Positions 43,057-52,560 of a stretch of 64,000 bases of DNA are shown here, piece by piece. Position numbers and translations under genes: made by a program. Every line of letters starts with the position of its first letter. Positions within the stretch are counted from its first letter, which is position 1. This DNA is from an uncultured Psychroserpens sp. (lineage in GTDB: Bacteria > Bacteroidota > Bacteroidia > Flavobacteriales > Flavobacteriaceae), in contig NZ_CANLNS010000003.1 of assembly GCF_947492715.1 (NCBI RefSeq), positions 62,001-126,000 of the forward strand. The letters run 5' to 3'. The notes under the pieces are model-generated. The model did no database searches and was not told where the DNA came from. It worked only from the letters and a program-made list of their open reading frames with translations.

Positions 43057-43084
43057 CTGCTTCTAATTATTGTTTTTGTTTGTG

Positions 43085-43092
43085 CAAAGATA
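43085..43092 (-). promoter_or_regulatory. -7 box of the small secreted protein/GT2/sigma/Nramp-like operon
   Basis: Minus-strand TATCTTTG, exact TAnnTTTG match, 29 bases before the ATG at 43056. Confidence 0.4.
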
Positions 43093-43225
43093 TAGATTTT
43101 GTATATCATTTAATCATAATTATGTACTCTATTCGAGGCAATTAGCCTTTAATTGTGACTTCGAGATTTGTTTAAGTGTCTTATAATTAATAAATTAAAC
43201 TTTTAACTAACTAATATTAATTATT

Positions 43226-43924
43226 ATGAAAAAATTATTTGCTGAATTCTTCGGTACGTTTTGGCTTGTTTTTGGAGGTTGTGGTAGCGCATTATTTGCT
43301 GCGGCATTTCCAGAATTAGGTATTGGCTTTGCTGGAGTAGCATTAGCGTTTGGTTTAACAGTATTAACCATGGCTTTTGCGGTTGGTCACATTTCTGGGG
43401 GACATTTTAATCCTGCAGTATCATTCGGACTTTGGGCAGGAGGGAAATTTCCGGCTAAAGATTTAATTGGTTATATCATTGCTCAACTCGTTGGCGCCTT
43501 TGTTGCCGCAGGTGTTTTATATATGATTGCGACTGGTAAGGAAGGCTTTGTTATTGATAATACACAGGCAGGAGCTTTTGCTGCGAATGGGTATGGTGAT
43601 TTGTCTCCAGGAGGCTACTCTATGATTGCAGCTTTAATTGCTGAGTTTGTATTGACAATGTTCTTCTTACTTATTATTTTAGGAAGTACAAATGTAAGAG
43701 CTCCTAAAGGATTTGCTCCTATTGCAATTGGTCTTGGATTAACACTAATTCATTTAATTAGTATTCCTATTACAAATACATCGGTAAACCCTGCACGTTC
43801 AACAAGTCAGGCCGTAATAGCTGGAGGCGACTTTGTTCCGCAACTATGGTTATTTTGGGCAGCACCAATAGCAGGAGCTATAATTGCAGGCTTAATTCAT
43901 AAAGCATTTTTTGATAAAGAATAG
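43226..43924 (+). CDS. aqpZ: aquaporin Z
   Basis: A 232-residue water channel of the MIP family. The two half-helices carry NPA motifs: HFNPAVSF (about 60-67) and SVNPARST (about 185-192), the latter with the selectivity-filter Arg next to NPA. Six transmembrane helices are visible, starting [15 protein letters not shown]. The [11 protein letters not shown] and [10 protein letters not shown] contexts and the His in [15 protein letters not shown] are consistent with AqpZ rather than a glycerol facilitator. Its terminator follows at 43946-43975. Confidence 0.94.
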   Translation: MKKLFAEFFGTFWLVFGGCGSALFAAAFPELGIGFAGVALAFGLTVLTMAFAVGHISGGHFNPAVSFGLWAGGKFPAKDLIGYIIAQLVGAFVAAGVLYMIATGKEGFVIDNTQAGAFAANGYGDLSPGGYSMIAALIAEFVLTMFFLLIILGSTNVRAPKGFAPIAIGLGLTLIHLISIPITNTSVNPARSTSQAVIAGGDFVPQLWLFWAAPIAGAIIAGLIHKAFFDKE

Positions 43925-43945
43925 TTGATCTGTTTTTAACAAAAA

Positions 43946-43975
43946 AAAAGCCACTTTAAATTTAAAGTGGCTTTT
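43946..43975 (+). terminator. bidirectional terminator between aqpZ and the anti-sigma gene
   Basis: Perfect stem AAAAGCCACTTTAAA / TTTAAAGTGGCTTTT, symmetrical with A-run and T-run flanks, between convergent stop codons. Confidence 0.85.
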
Positions 43976-43993
43976 GTATTTATAAGAAATAAC

Positions 43994-44791
43994 TTAGTTG
44001 TTTCTGTTCTTTAATTCTATTTCTGCAACCGCATTATCAGATTTATTGGCATTTTCCTTAGGTCCAATGGTAATGCTTAATCCAAGAGCGTCTTCCATAT
44101 AAGGTACAGACTGCATGTTTTTTTCTGAAGGATCAAGAATACCAAGACTTACAAAATGATCTTCCATTTCTGCCCAAAGGTGAATGAATTGATCTTCAGA
44201 AAGCTGAGGTAGGGACACAACGTCAATCATAGATGTTTTTTCAACAGCGTTAATATAAGCTACTGTTTTTAAATCCTTTGCACGTGCATTTCCTCTTAGG
44301 ACATATTTTTCAGTTTCAGGGTTGTTAAGTTTCAAAAACTGACGCATTAAGTTATCTAACTTTTTGTTATTGTCCTCAATATCACTGCGTAAATCAAAAA
44401 TTTCGTCAACCACAACTTGATTTTCTTTTAGTAACTCCTGATTTTGTTGATGCTTCATATAATAACCACCAGCAAAAAGTAAAGCAACTATACTAGCCGC
44501 AATACCATACCATGGTGTTCTTCTACGATTTGGAGAGTTCAGTGTAACCACTGGAGTTGCCTCTTCCTGTAATTCGGTCTTAACAGTATCTAAAATGAAT
44601 TTGGGCGCTTCTACAGCACCAGCTTTAGCTAAAATCTCAAGATTATCCTGTAACCTTAAGTATTCGCTCTCCACTTCTGGATACGTTTCTATGTAATGTT
44701 CTACTTTCAGACTTTCTGAAGCAGATGTTTCATCTAGTATATACTTGTCAAGTAAACCAGATTGAAAAAAAGTATGTAATTTTTTTTCCAT
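43994..44791 (-). CDS. anti-sigma factor (anti-sigma-K/RskA-like)
   Basis: A 265-residue membrane protein. The N-terminal cytosolic helical region (residues about 10-65, SGLLDKYILDETSASE, VEHYIETYPEVE) resembles the zinc-less anti-sigma domain. The single transmembrane helix (about 91-107, WYGIAASIVALLFAGGYYM) is followed by a periplasmic RskA-like domain (about 175-255) with the IHLWAEMEDHFVSLGIL stretch. It begins 3 bases after the sigma gene stop, so it probably controls that sigma. Confidence 0.85.
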   Translation of the reverse strand: MEKKLHTFFQSGLLDKYILDETSASESLKVEHYIETYPEVESEYLRLQDNLEILAKAGAVEAPKFILDTVKTELQEEATPVVTLNSPNRRRTPWYGIAASIVALLFAGGYYMKHQQNQELLKENQVVVDEIFDLRSDIEDNNKKLDNLMRQFLKLNNPETEKYVLRGNARAKDLKTVAYINAVEKTSMIDVVSLPQLSEDQFIHLWAEMEDHFVSLGILDPSEKNMQSVPYMEDALGLSITIGPKENANKSDNAVAEIELKNRNN

Positions 44792-44794
44792 TTC

Positions 44795-45334
44795 TTAATT
44801 TATTTCTGGATCATAGACCTTTTTGAGCTCTCGTAATCCAATTTTTAATCTAGACTTTATTGTACCTAACGGAATATCAAGTTCTTCACTTGCCTCTTGC
44901 TGGGTCATACCCTCAAAAAACAAGGCTTTCAAGACTATTTGGTACTTTTCGTCTAATCGCGCAACGTGCTCTTTTAAATCCAAAACATCTTGGTTTAAAC
45001 TCGCTGTTGGTAAGATATATACGTTTGATTTGTCAATTTGGACTTCTTTTTCAAATCTATTGTTAAAACTACGCAGTTTATCTATGGCCGTATTTTTGGC
45101 AATTCTAAAGAGCCAAGTAAACAATTTGGCTTTTTTCGAATCGTATTTTTTGGAGTTTTTCCAAACCTTAACAAACGTTTCTTGAAGTGCGTCTTGAGCA
45201 AGTTCTTCATTAATAGTTACCTTTAAAATCACACCATATAGGCTGTCTGCATAATTTTCATAGAGAAGATTAAGAGCTTTTTTGTCTCCTTTGGCGAGAA
45301 GATCTACTATTTGTTGTTCTAATGAAGTACTCAA
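44795..45334 (-). CDS. ECF-type RNA polymerase sigma factor (SigK-like)
   Basis: A 179-residue sigma factor. Region 2 (about 15-75) includes ELAQDALQETFVKVWKN (the DALQ/FxxVW core), and region 4 (about 120-175) includes FFEGMTQQEASEELDIPLGTIKSRL. The start is TTG at 45334, because no ATG is available. Followed by its anti-sigma. A TAATTTTG box is present upstream at 45363-45370; an autoregulatory promoter is possible but not shown. Confidence 0.9.
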   Translation of the reverse strand: MSTSLEQQIVDLLAKGDKKALNLLYENYADSLYGVILKVTINEELAQDALQETFVKVWKNSKKYDSKKAKLFTWLFRIAKNTAIDKLRSFNNRFEKEVQIDKSNVYILPTASLNQDVLDLKEHVARLDEKYQIVLKALFFEGMTQQEASEELDIPLGTIKSRLKIGLRELKKVYDPEIN

Positions 45335-45362
45335 AAAGTAAAAAATATTTGTTTTAAACGTC

Positions 45363-45370
45363 CAAAATTA
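45363..45370 (-). promoter_or_regulatory. possible -7 box of the sigma/anti-sigma operon
   Basis: Minus-strand TAATTTTG, an exact TAnnTTTG match, 29 bases upstream of the TTG start. ECF genes often have a second, self-recognised promoter; I cannot discern one. Confidence 0.3.
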
Positions 45371-45528
45371 AATTTCGTACGTATATAGATTAAGGTGGTA
45401 AAATTAGTAAAATAATACTAGAACGGAATTTAATCCATTTAACATATAATTTCTGTGGAATAGAATTTTTTCTTCCTAAAAGAAAATTGATTAATAGCAT
45501 TTTCAAAAACTATTCTGTAGTGAACAAT

Positions 45529-45553
45529 AAGCCTCATGTTATGGGGCTTTTTT
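45529..45553. terminator. hairpin downstream of murB
   Basis: AAGCCTCAT / ATGGGGCTT stem (one T-G pair) with a three-base loop. The clean T-run lies on the plus-strand side, while the minus side (murB direction) is only moderately T-rich, so the orientation of termination is unclear. Confidence 0.5.
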
Positions 45554-45554
45554 G

Positions 45555-46568
45555 TTAGATAATATTAACTTCTGCTTCTATGTTAATATCGAAAATACGG
45601 GCTACTGTATCCTGAATTAAAGCGGATAGTTTTAAAATATCAGAACCATTTGAACCACCATAATTTACTAGAACTAAGGCTTGTTTTTTATGAACACCAT
45701 AGGTGCCAAAGGTTTTACCTTTAAATCCAGCATATTCAATAAGCCAACCTGCAGGAATTTTAACGTCATCCTTTGAGACAATATAATGTGGCACATCTGG
45801 GAAGTTCTCCTTCAGTTTCAAGAAGTCTTTAGAGGAAATAATAGGGTTTTTAAAGAAACTTCCAGAGTTTCCGATTTCTTTTGGGTTAGGTAGCTTACTT
45901 TCTCTTATGGCAATTACAGCCTTTGATACATCTTTAATCGTTGGTTTGCTAACCTGCATGCGTTCTAACTCAGATTGAATAGCACCATAATTAGTGTGTA
46001 AACTGTGAACGTTGACACTTAGATTAAAAACAACACTTACAATAATATATTTACCCTTAGCCTGTTGTTTGAAAATAGAATTTCGATAATCAAAACCACA
46101 ATCTTCTTTTGTAAATGTCTCAATATTAAGTGTGTCTAAATTTAAGGCATCACAAGAGTGAAAAACATCTTTTAATTCTACACCATAAGCGCCAATATTT
46201 TGAATTGGACTGGTACCAACATTTCCAGGAATAAGCGACAGGTTTTCTAATCCACCGAAGTCTTTTTCAAGTGTCCATAAAACGAACTCATGCCAATTTT
46301 CGCCAGCCATTGCTTGAACTAATACTTCAGAATCAGATTTAGCTATAATGTCTTTGCCTTTAATGTTTAAATGGATAACAAGACTGTCTACGTCTTTAGT
46401 AAGCAACATATTGCTTCCGCCTCCCAAAATAAATTTATTAGGAGTATGTTCCAACGCATAAATTGCTTTTAGATCTTCAACAGAATTAACCGAAACAAAT
46501 TGTTTGGCTTTAACATCAATTCCAAAAGTGTTGTACGGTTTTAGCGATATGTTATTTTGAATTTGCAC
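45555..46568 (-). CDS. murB: UDP-N-acetylenolpyruvoylglucosamine reductase
   Basis: A 337-residue FAD enzyme making UDP-MurNAc in peptidoglycan synthesis. FAD-binding features are GGGSNMLL (about 49-56) and SLIPGNVGTSPIQNIGAYGVE (about 114-134 in parts). Catalytic-site features are YRNSIFK, GNSGSFFKNP with the catalytic Ser, and PAGWLIEYAGFKGK. The length matches type I MurB. GTG at 46568 is the start; it overlaps the aminotransferase stop by one base. Confidence 0.94.
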   Translation of the reverse strand: MQIQNNISLKPYNTFGIDVKAKQFVSVNSVEDLKAIYALEHTPNKFILGGGSNMLLTKDVDSLVIHLNIKGKDIIAKSDSEVLVQAMAGENWHEFVLWTLEKDFGGLENLSLIPGNVGTSPIQNIGAYGVELKDVFHSCDALNLDTLNIETFTKEDCGFDYRNSIFKQQAKGKYIIVSVVFNLSVNVHSLHTNYGAIQSELERMQVSKPTIKDVSKAVIAIRESKLPNPKEIGNSGSFFKNPIISSKDFLKLKENFPDVPHYIVSKDDVKIPAGWLIEYAGFKGKTFGTYGVHKKQALVLVNYGGSNGSDILKLSALIQDTVARIFDINIEAEVNII

Positions 46569-47758
46569 TAATCTTTATATACTTTAAGAGCCTCTTTTAT
46601 AATGTTTACAGCTTTTTTTAGTTTATCAGTATTAAGAACGTAAGCAATTCGTATTTGGTTTAAACCAACACCTGGAGTACTATAGAATCCAGCCGCTGGA
46701 GCTACCATAACGGTTTCCCTATCAACATCAAAAGATTCTAACAACCATTGTGCAAACGCATCAGAATTTTTAATTGGAAGTTCCGCGATACAATAAAACG
46801 CACCTTTCGGATTTGCAACCTTAACACCATCAATCTTGCTAAGTTCTTCAATTAATACATTTCTGCGTTCAACATACTCTTCAATGACATCGTCAAAATA
46901 ACTCGGTGGTGTATCTAAGGCGGCCTCACTCGCTATTTGTGCTAGTGTAGGTGGGCTTAAGCGGGCTTGTGCAAATTTTAATGCTGTTTTTATAACGGCT
47001 TTATTTTTTGAAACAAGGCATCCAATTCGAGCGCCACACATGCTGTATCGTTTTGAGACAGAATCTATGACTATAGCATAATCTTCTAAGCCTCCTTCTT
47101 GTAATATGGAGTAGTGTTTAGCTCCATCATAAGCGAATTCTCTATATACTTCATCTGCAATTAAAAACAGATCATGCTTTTTTACAATACTTGCTAACTT
47201 TTGTATTTCTTCTTTTGAATAGAGGTACCCAGTTGGGTTTCCAGGGTTGCAAATAAGTATTGCTTTGGTTTTAGGTGTAATTAACTTTTCAAACTCTTCT
47301 ATCGGAGGTAGTGCAAAATTGTTTTCAATTTTTGAAATTACAGGAACAACAGTTACGCCTGAGGCTGTAGAGAAACCATTGTAATTAGCATAAAAAGGCT
47401 CAGGGATAATTACCTCGTCATCAACATCCATGATGCTTCCAAAAGCAAATAATAGAGCTTCGCTACCACCAGTAGTTACAATAATGTCATCGTGATTTAC
47501 ATGAATATCGTTATTTGCGTAATAGTTCGCAATTTTTTGACGATAAACTTCCGACCCTTCTGAACGACTATAAGCTAAAATATCTATGGAACTATTTTTA
47601 ACGGCATCTATAGCAGCTTTAGGTGTATGAATATCTGGCTGACCAATGTTTAAATAATAAATATCTTTCCCATTTTTCTCTGCATTCTCAGCAAACGGGA
47701 CTAGTTTACGTATTGGAGATTCTGGCATCGCACCTCCCTTTTTGGAAATCGTTGGCAT
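46568..47758 (-). CDS. PLP-dependent aminotransferase (AspC-like, class I/II)
   Basis: A 396-residue fold-type I aminotransferase. Landmarks are LNIGQPDIHTP (N-terminal arm), VTTGGSEAL, ICNPGNPTG (about 170-178), IADEVYREF with the PLP-ring Asp, and the Schiff-base Lys in VIDSVSKRYSMCGARIG (about 236). The C-terminal RIAYVL contains the carboxylate-binding Arg. Substrate preference (Asp, aromatic or others) cannot be set. It is an operon partner of murB. Note the murB overlap, with the GTG start inside. Confidence 0.9.
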   Translation of the reverse strand: MPTISKKGGAMPESPIRKLVPFAENAEKNGKDIYYLNIGQPDIHTPKAAIDAVKNSSIDILAYSRSEGSEVYRQKIANYYANNDIHVNHDDIIVTTGGSEALLFAFGSIMDVDDEVIIPEPFYANYNGFSTASGVTVVPVISKIENNFALPPIEEFEKLITPKTKAILICNPGNPTGYLYSKEEIQKLASIVKKHDLFLIADEVYREFAYDGAKHYSILQEGGLEDYAIVIDSVSKRYSMCGARIGCLVSKNKAVIKTALKFAQARLSPPTLAQIASEAALDTPPSYFDDVIEEYVERRNVLIEELSKIDGVKVANPKGAFYCIAELPIKNSDAFAQWLLESFDVDRETVMVAPAAGFYSTPGVGLNQIRIAYVLNTDKLKKAVNIIKEALKVYKD

Positions 47759-47867
47759 GTTTATTTATTTAGATGGTAAAGTTCTGAAAATTATCTTAAA
47801 TTTTATTTAAAAAATTGAGGTAAAAACTAATCATGAACTAAAGATTTGTAACTTGTTATTTATACTT

Positions 47868-49223
47868 ATGATTTTTTCAAAAAAAACATACGCGTTTATT
47901 CTGTTGTTTGTAATGAGTTTTACCTTTTCATTTGGTCAAGGTGATTTTAATTTGCCAAAACGCAAAACAGACAAGATAAGGTTTCAACTTATTAATAATC
48001 TTATGATTATTCCTGTAGAAATAAATGGGGTTAAGTTGTCATTTTTACTTGATACAGGGGTAAGTAAACCTTTGTTGTTTAACATTACAAATACCGATTC
48101 TCTTCAGATTAACAATGTAGAGACTATTTTTATACGTGGTCTTGGTGATGGTGAGTCTGTAAAAGCTCTGAAGTCTAATAACAACTTTTTTAAAATTGGT
48201 AATGCTGTTAATATCAATCAGGATGTATATGTTGTTTTTGATCAGAACATTAATTTTACGCCACGTCTTGGTGTTCCAGTTCATGGCATTATAGGTTATG
48301 ATTTATTTAAAAACTTTGTGGTTGAAATAAATTACAGATCGAAATATCTAAAACTTCATAGGAAAGGTTCTTACGAATATAAATCCTGTAAGAAATGTGA
48401 AACTTTTAATTTGTCTTTTTACAATAATAAGCCTTATATAGATTTGAAAACCAAGTTTGGCGATAAAGACGTTCCGGTGAAACTATTGATAGATACAGGT
48501 AGTAGTGATGCTTTGTGGTTGTTTGAAGATGAGAAGCATGGAATTTCTAGAACCCATCATAACTATTTTCGTGACTTTTTGGGTAGAGGATTAAGTGGAA
48601 ATGTTTATGGCTTGCGATCGATTGTTAAGTCGTTAAGCCTAAATAATTTTGAATTAAATGATGTTAATGTCGCTTTCCCAGACTCGTTAGCAATAAGCTA
48701 TGCACGACGTCATAAAGAGCGAAATGGAAGTATTGGTGCTGAAATGTTAAGACGCTTTAATCTCATTATTGATTACGGAAACTCTAAGATCACGTTAAAG
48801 AAAAACTCTAATTTTAAGGCTGGATTTCAGTATAATCGAAGTGGCATTGTATTAGAACAAAATGGTGTTAGAGTAGTAAGAGAACTCACTAAAAATGCTG
48901 TGTTGGATTCCTATGGACAAAATAGGGAAGGCGTTGCAATTGATCTGGTACAGTCATACCAATTCAAACTAAAGCCTGCATTTACCATTGTTGACATAAG
49001 GAAAGGGTCTCCTGCCGAACGCGCAGGCTTGCAAATAGATGATATTGTCTTAAGAATTAACGGAAAAGAAGCACATCTACTAAAACTTCAGGAAGTTATA
49101 GCATATTTTAGAGAACGTCCAGGTAAGTCGATAAGACTTAAAATTGAGCGAAACAAACAAATTATGAATTTCGATTTTAAACTTGAAGATGTTTTTAAAA
49201 AAAAGAACCCCCTAAGTAAATAG
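47868..49223 (+). CDS. exported two-lobed aspartyl protease with C-terminal PDZ domain
   Basis: A 451-residue envelope protein. The signal peptide (MIFSKKTYAFILLFVMSFTFSFGQ) is followed by two retropepsin-like lobes with catalytic motifs LLDTGVS (about 60) and LIDTGSSD (about 208), and then a PDZ domain (about 355-430) with KGSPAERAGLQIDDIV. The tandem lobe-lobe-PDZ plan is a known type of bacterial aspartyl protease of unclear substrate. ATG at 47868 is chosen over a TTG five codons upstream because it starts the signal peptide directly. A solitary gene. Confidence 0.85.
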   Translation: MIFSKKTYAFILLFVMSFTFSFGQGDFNLPKRKTDKIRFQLINNLMIIPVEINGVKLSFLLDTGVSKPLLFNITNTDSLQINNVETIFIRGLGDGESVKALKSNNNFFKIGNAVNINQDVYVVFDQNINFTPRLGVPVHGIIGYDLFKNFVVEINYRSKYLKLHRKGSYEYKSCKKCETFNLSFYNNKPYIDLKTKFGDKDVPVKLLIDTGSSDALWLFEDEKHGISRTHHNYFRDFLGRGLSGNVYGLRSIVKSLSLNNFELNDVNVAFPDSLAISYARRHKERNGSIGAEMLRRFNLIIDYGNSKITLKKNSNFKAGFQYNRSGIVLEQNGVRVVRELTKNAVLDSYGQNREGVAIDLVQSYQFKLKPAFTIVDIRKGSPAERAGLQIDDIVLRINGKEAHLLKLQEVIAYFRERPGKSIRLKIERNKQIMNFDFKLEDVFKKKNPLSK

Positions 49224-49256
49224 AGAGTTCTATAAGTTTTATTTAATATAACTGGA

Positions 49257-49685
49257 TTACTGTTCCATTACACTTTTATTTTTCTTCTCTAAAACACTCG
49301 TTTTACTAGGGTCAACTACTAAACCTTTTATTTTTAAGGCTACAGTAGGCGTGTCGGCATTAGAAGTCACAGTTATAGTTTTTCTAATAGGATTTACTCT
49401 ATTAGTATCATACTTTACTTCAATTTGTCCAGTTTCACCAGGCATAATAGGCCCTTTAGGTTTTTTAGGTACAGTGCAACCACAAGTTGACTTTACATTA
49501 GAAATAATAAGTGGTGCATTTCCAGTGTTAGTAAATTCAAATACTCTTACACCATCAGAACCTTTTTCTATGGTTCCATAATCAATTACATCTGTTTTAA
49601 ATTCAATTTTCGCTACTTTTTCTTGAGCATAAACACCTATGCTTAAGAACGCTACACATAAAATTACTACTAAATTTTTCATCAT
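49257..49685 (-). CDS. DUF1573 domain-containing exported protein
   Basis: A 142-residue protein with signal peptide (MMKNLVVILCVAFLSIGVYAQ) and one DUF1573 Ig-like domain: DYGTIEKGSDGVRVFEFTNTG and NVKSTCGCTVPK, the STCGCT motif being the family signature, and ITVTSNA. Its role is unknown; family members are common in the Bacteroidota envelope. A well-formed promoter lies upstream. Confidence 0.85.
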   Translation of the reverse strand: MMKNLVVILCVAFLSIGVYAQEKVAKIEFKTDVIDYGTIEKGSDGVRVFEFTNTGNAPLIISNVKSTCGCTVPKKPKGPIMPGETGQIEVKYDTNRVNPIRKTITVTSNADTPTVALKIKGLVVDPSKTSVLEKKNKSVMEQ

Positions 49686-49707
49686 TTTAATTTTAAATTG
49701 ATACTAT

Positions 49708-49738
49708 CAAAACTACTTACTTTTTACGATTCTGCAAA
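49708..49738 (-). promoter_or_regulatory. promoter of the DUF1573 gene
   Basis: The best-formed Bacteroidota promoter in the window: minus-strand -33 TTTTG (49735-49738 region), exactly 19 bases, then -7 TAGTTTTG (49708-49715), 23 bases before the ATG at 49685. Confidence 0.65.
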
Positions 49739-49830
49739 ATAAATTAGCCGTATGACCTTATAATTAACATTAATTACAATTTAGTTGATCATTATTTCTT
49801 TTAATCATTTCGCAAAAAAAGAAATATAAG

Positions 49831-49838
49831 TACTTTTG
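49831..49838 (+). promoter_or_regulatory. -7 box of valS
   Basis: TACTTTTG, exact TAnnTTTG, 30 bases before the valS ATG at 49869. A weak TTTCG stands near the -33 position. Confidence 0.45.
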
Positions 49839-49868
49839 TCAGTCATAAAGCAAAAACAATACCAAAGC

Positions 49869-52502
49869 ATGGACATTCCATCAAAATATTCAGCGCAAAC
49901 AGTAGAAAGTAAATGGTACGACTACTGGATGACACATAATTACTTTCATTCAACACCAGATGATAGAGAACCCTATACCATTGTAATTCCGCCACCAAAT
50001 GTGACTGGGGTCTTACATATGGGACATATGCTTAATAATACTATCCAAGATGTATTAATTCGTAGGGCACGACTTAAAGGAAAAAATGCTTGCTGGGTGC
50101 CAGGAACAGATCATGCCTCTATTGCTACTGAAGCAAAAGTGGTGGCAAAGTTGAAGGCTCAAGGAATAGATAAAAATGATTTATCTAGAGAAGAGTTTTT
50201 GAAGCACGCATGGGAATGGACAGAAGAATATGGCGGCGTAATTCTTGAGCAACTAAAGAAATTAGGATGCTCATGTGATTGGGATCGTACTAAGTTCACA
50301 ATGGATGAGGATATGAGTGAAGCCGTAATTAAGGTATTTGTAGATTTATTTAACAAGGGCTTAATTTATAGAGGGTATCGTATGGTTAATTGGGACCCTG
50401 AAGCGCAAACGACATTGTCTGATGAAGAAGTGATACATGAAGAACGTACAGATAAATTATACTATGTGAAGTATAAAATTGAAGGCGAGAATGCGTATGT
50501 GACAATTGCCACAACGAGACCAGAAACCATTTTAGGTGATACGGCCGTGTGTATTAATCCAGACGATGAACGTTTTACGCACCTAAAAGGGAAAAAGGTA
50601 ATTGTTCCTTTATGTGATAGAGTAATTCCAATTATAGAAGATGATTATGTTGATATAGAGTTTGGAACAGGATGCTTAAAAGTAACACCAGCCCATGATG
50701 TTAATGATAAAGACATTGGAGATAGACATAATCTAGACGTTATAGATGTCCTAAATCCTGATGGTTCCATGAATAGTTTTGGGTTGCATCATGAAGGCAA
50801 AGATCGCGTAATAGCAAGAAAAGATGTTGCCAAGGAACTTGAAGACATGGGATTGTTGGTGAAAACTGAGAGCATTGTACATAATGTAGGTACATCTGAA
50901 CGTACGAAAGCGGTTATAGAACCTCGTCTAAGTGATCAATGGTTTTTAAAAATGGAAGATTTAGCAAAACCTGCTTTAGATGCGGTACTAACTAATGGAG
51001 AGGTTAAACTATTTCCAAAGAAATTTGAAAATACATATCGTCATTGGATGGAAAATATTCGTGATTGGAATATTTCACGTCAGTTAAGATGGGGACAACA
51101 AATTCCAGCCTATTATTATGGAGACGGAAAAGAAGATTTTGTTGTGGCTCAAAACCTCACAGAAGCCGTTGAACTTGCTCGTGAAAAAACATCTAACTCA
51201 GAGTTAAAAGCGTCTGATTTAACTCAAGAATCCGACGTTGTTGATACATGGTTTTCGGCTTGGTTATGGCCAATGAATGTTTTTGATGGTATTCGTAACC
51301 CAGAAAACGAAGAGATTAAATACTATTATCCAACCAATGACCTAGTGACAGGGCCAGACATTTTATTTTTCTGGGTCGCAAGGATGATTGTTGCAGGATA
51401 TGAATATAAAGATTCTAGACCATTTGAAAATGTGTATCTAACAGGTTTAGTTAGAGATAAGCAACGCAGAAAAATGTCTAAATCTTTGGGTAATTCACCA
51501 GATGCTCTAAAGTTAATTGATGATTATGGTGCAGGAGGCGTGAGAGTAGGGCTATTGCTAAGTTCTGCAGCTGGAAATGACTTGATGTTTGATGAAGCAC
51601 TTTGCCAACAAGGGAAGCAGTTTGCCAATAAAATATGGAATGCATTAAGATTAGTTAAAGGTTGGGAAGTAGACAATAGCATAAGTCAACCCAATTCTAA
51701 TAGAATAGCTATAGAATGGTTTGAGTCGAAATTTCAAAAGGATTTAGTAGAAATAGAAGATCATTTTAGTAAATACCGTTTAAGTGACGCGTTAATGACT
51801 ATTTATAAATTGGTATGGGACGATTTTTGTGGATCGTTTTTAGAAATGGTAAAGCCATCCTACCAGAAACCAATTGATGCCCAAACATTAGAAAAGGTTA
51901 ATACGATTTTTGAGGAGGTATTGAAAATAGTACACCCATTTATGCCATTCCTAACAGAAGAGTTATGGCATTTTATCAAGGAGCGTTCACCAGAAGAAGC
52001 ACTAATTGTTGCTAAATGGCCAGAAACTAAGTCAATTGATGAAGCTCTAATTTCTGAATTTGAATTTGCTTCTGAAGTGATCTCTGGTATCAGAAATATT
52101 AGAAAACAAAAGAATATTGCGTCTAAAGATGCTATTAAGTTTTCAGTAGTGAACAATGAAAATGCGACATCGACTTTTGATGAGGTTATCTTTAAAATGG
52201 GTAACCTAGAAAGTTTTAATTATGTAGAAGATTCTATTGAGGGCGCTTTAACCTTTAGAGTAAAATCTAACGAATATTTTATTCCAATGGAAGGCAGTAT
52301 TGATGTTGAGGCAGAGATAAAGAAACTTACCGAGGAATTAAATTACACTGAAGGATTCTTAATATCAGTTCAGAAAAAATTATCGAATGAGCGTTTTGTA
52401 AATAATGCTCCAGAACAAGTAGTTGCTTCAGAAAAGAAAAAAGAAGCAGATGCTTTAGCTAAAATTGAAACTATTAAAGGTAGTTTAGCTAGTTTACAAT
52501 AA
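49869..52502 (+). CDS. valS: valine-tRNA ligase
   Basis: An 877-residue class I aminoacyl-tRNA synthetase. The HIGH-type motif is HMGH (in GVLHMGHMLNN) and the KMSKS motif is in RRKMSKSLGNSPDAL. The editing domain has ATTRPETILGDTAV, and the C-terminal coiled-coil tRNA-binding arm (about 810-877) is present. ATG at 49869 (MDIPSKYSAQTVESKWYDYW) is the natural start; a TTG eleven codons upstream lies inside the promoter -7 box. Followed by a strong terminator. Confidence 0.97.
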   Translation: MDIPSKYSAQTVESKWYDYWMTHNYFHSTPDDREPYTIVIPPPNVTGVLHMGHMLNNTIQDVLIRRARLKGKNACWVPGTDHASIATEAKVVAKLKAQGIDKNDLSREEFLKHAWEWTEEYGGVILEQLKKLGCSCDWDRTKFTMDEDMSEAVIKVFVDLFNKGLIYRGYRMVNWDPEAQTTLSDEEVIHEERTDKLYYVKYKIEGENAYVTIATTRPETILGDTAVCINPDDERFTHLKGKKVIVPLCDRVIPIIEDDYVDIEFGTGCLKVTPAHDVNDKDIGDRHNLDVIDVLNPDGSMNSFGLHHEGKDRVIARKDVAKELEDMGLLVKTESIVHNVGTSERTKAVIEPRLSDQWFLKMEDLAKPALDAVLTNGEVKLFPKKFENTYRHWMENIRDWNISRQLRWGQQIPAYYYGDGKEDFVVAQNLTEAVELAREKTSNSELKASDLTQESDVVDTWFSAWLWPMNVFDGIRNPENEEIKYYYPTNDLVTGPDILFFWVARMIVAGYEYKDSRPFENVYLTGLVRDKQRRKMSKSLGNSPDALKLIDDYGAGGVRVGLLLSSAAGNDLMFDEALCQQGKQFANKIWNALRLVKGWEVDNSISQPNSNRIAIEWFESKFQKDLVEIEDHFSKYRLSDALMTIYKLVWDDFCGSFLEMVKPSYQKPIDAQTLEKVNTIFEEVLKIVHPFMPFLTEELWHFIKERSPEEALIVAKWPETKSIDEALISEFEFASEVISGIRNIRKQKNIASKDAIKFSVVNNENATSTFDEVIFKMGNLESFNYVEDSIEGALTFRVKSNEYFIPMEGSIDVEAEIKKLTEELNYTEGFLISVQKKLSNERFVNNAPEQVVASEKKKEADALAKIETIKGSLASLQ

Positions 52503-52529
52503 GAAAATAGATATTTTATAAAAGAGAAA

Positions 52530-52560
52530 GAAGACCATTAGTTTAATGGTCTTTTTTTTT
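52530..52560 (+). terminator. intrinsic terminator after valS
   Basis: AAGACCATTA / TAATGGTCTT stem, 3-base loop and a long T-run; overlaps the start of the rodA stop region on the other strand. Confidence 0.85.

Noticed and set aside
44823-45185. 120-codon frame antisense to the ECF sigma gene
   Set aside because: The minus-strand sigma factor with regions 2 and 4 is clear; the antisense product has no family features.
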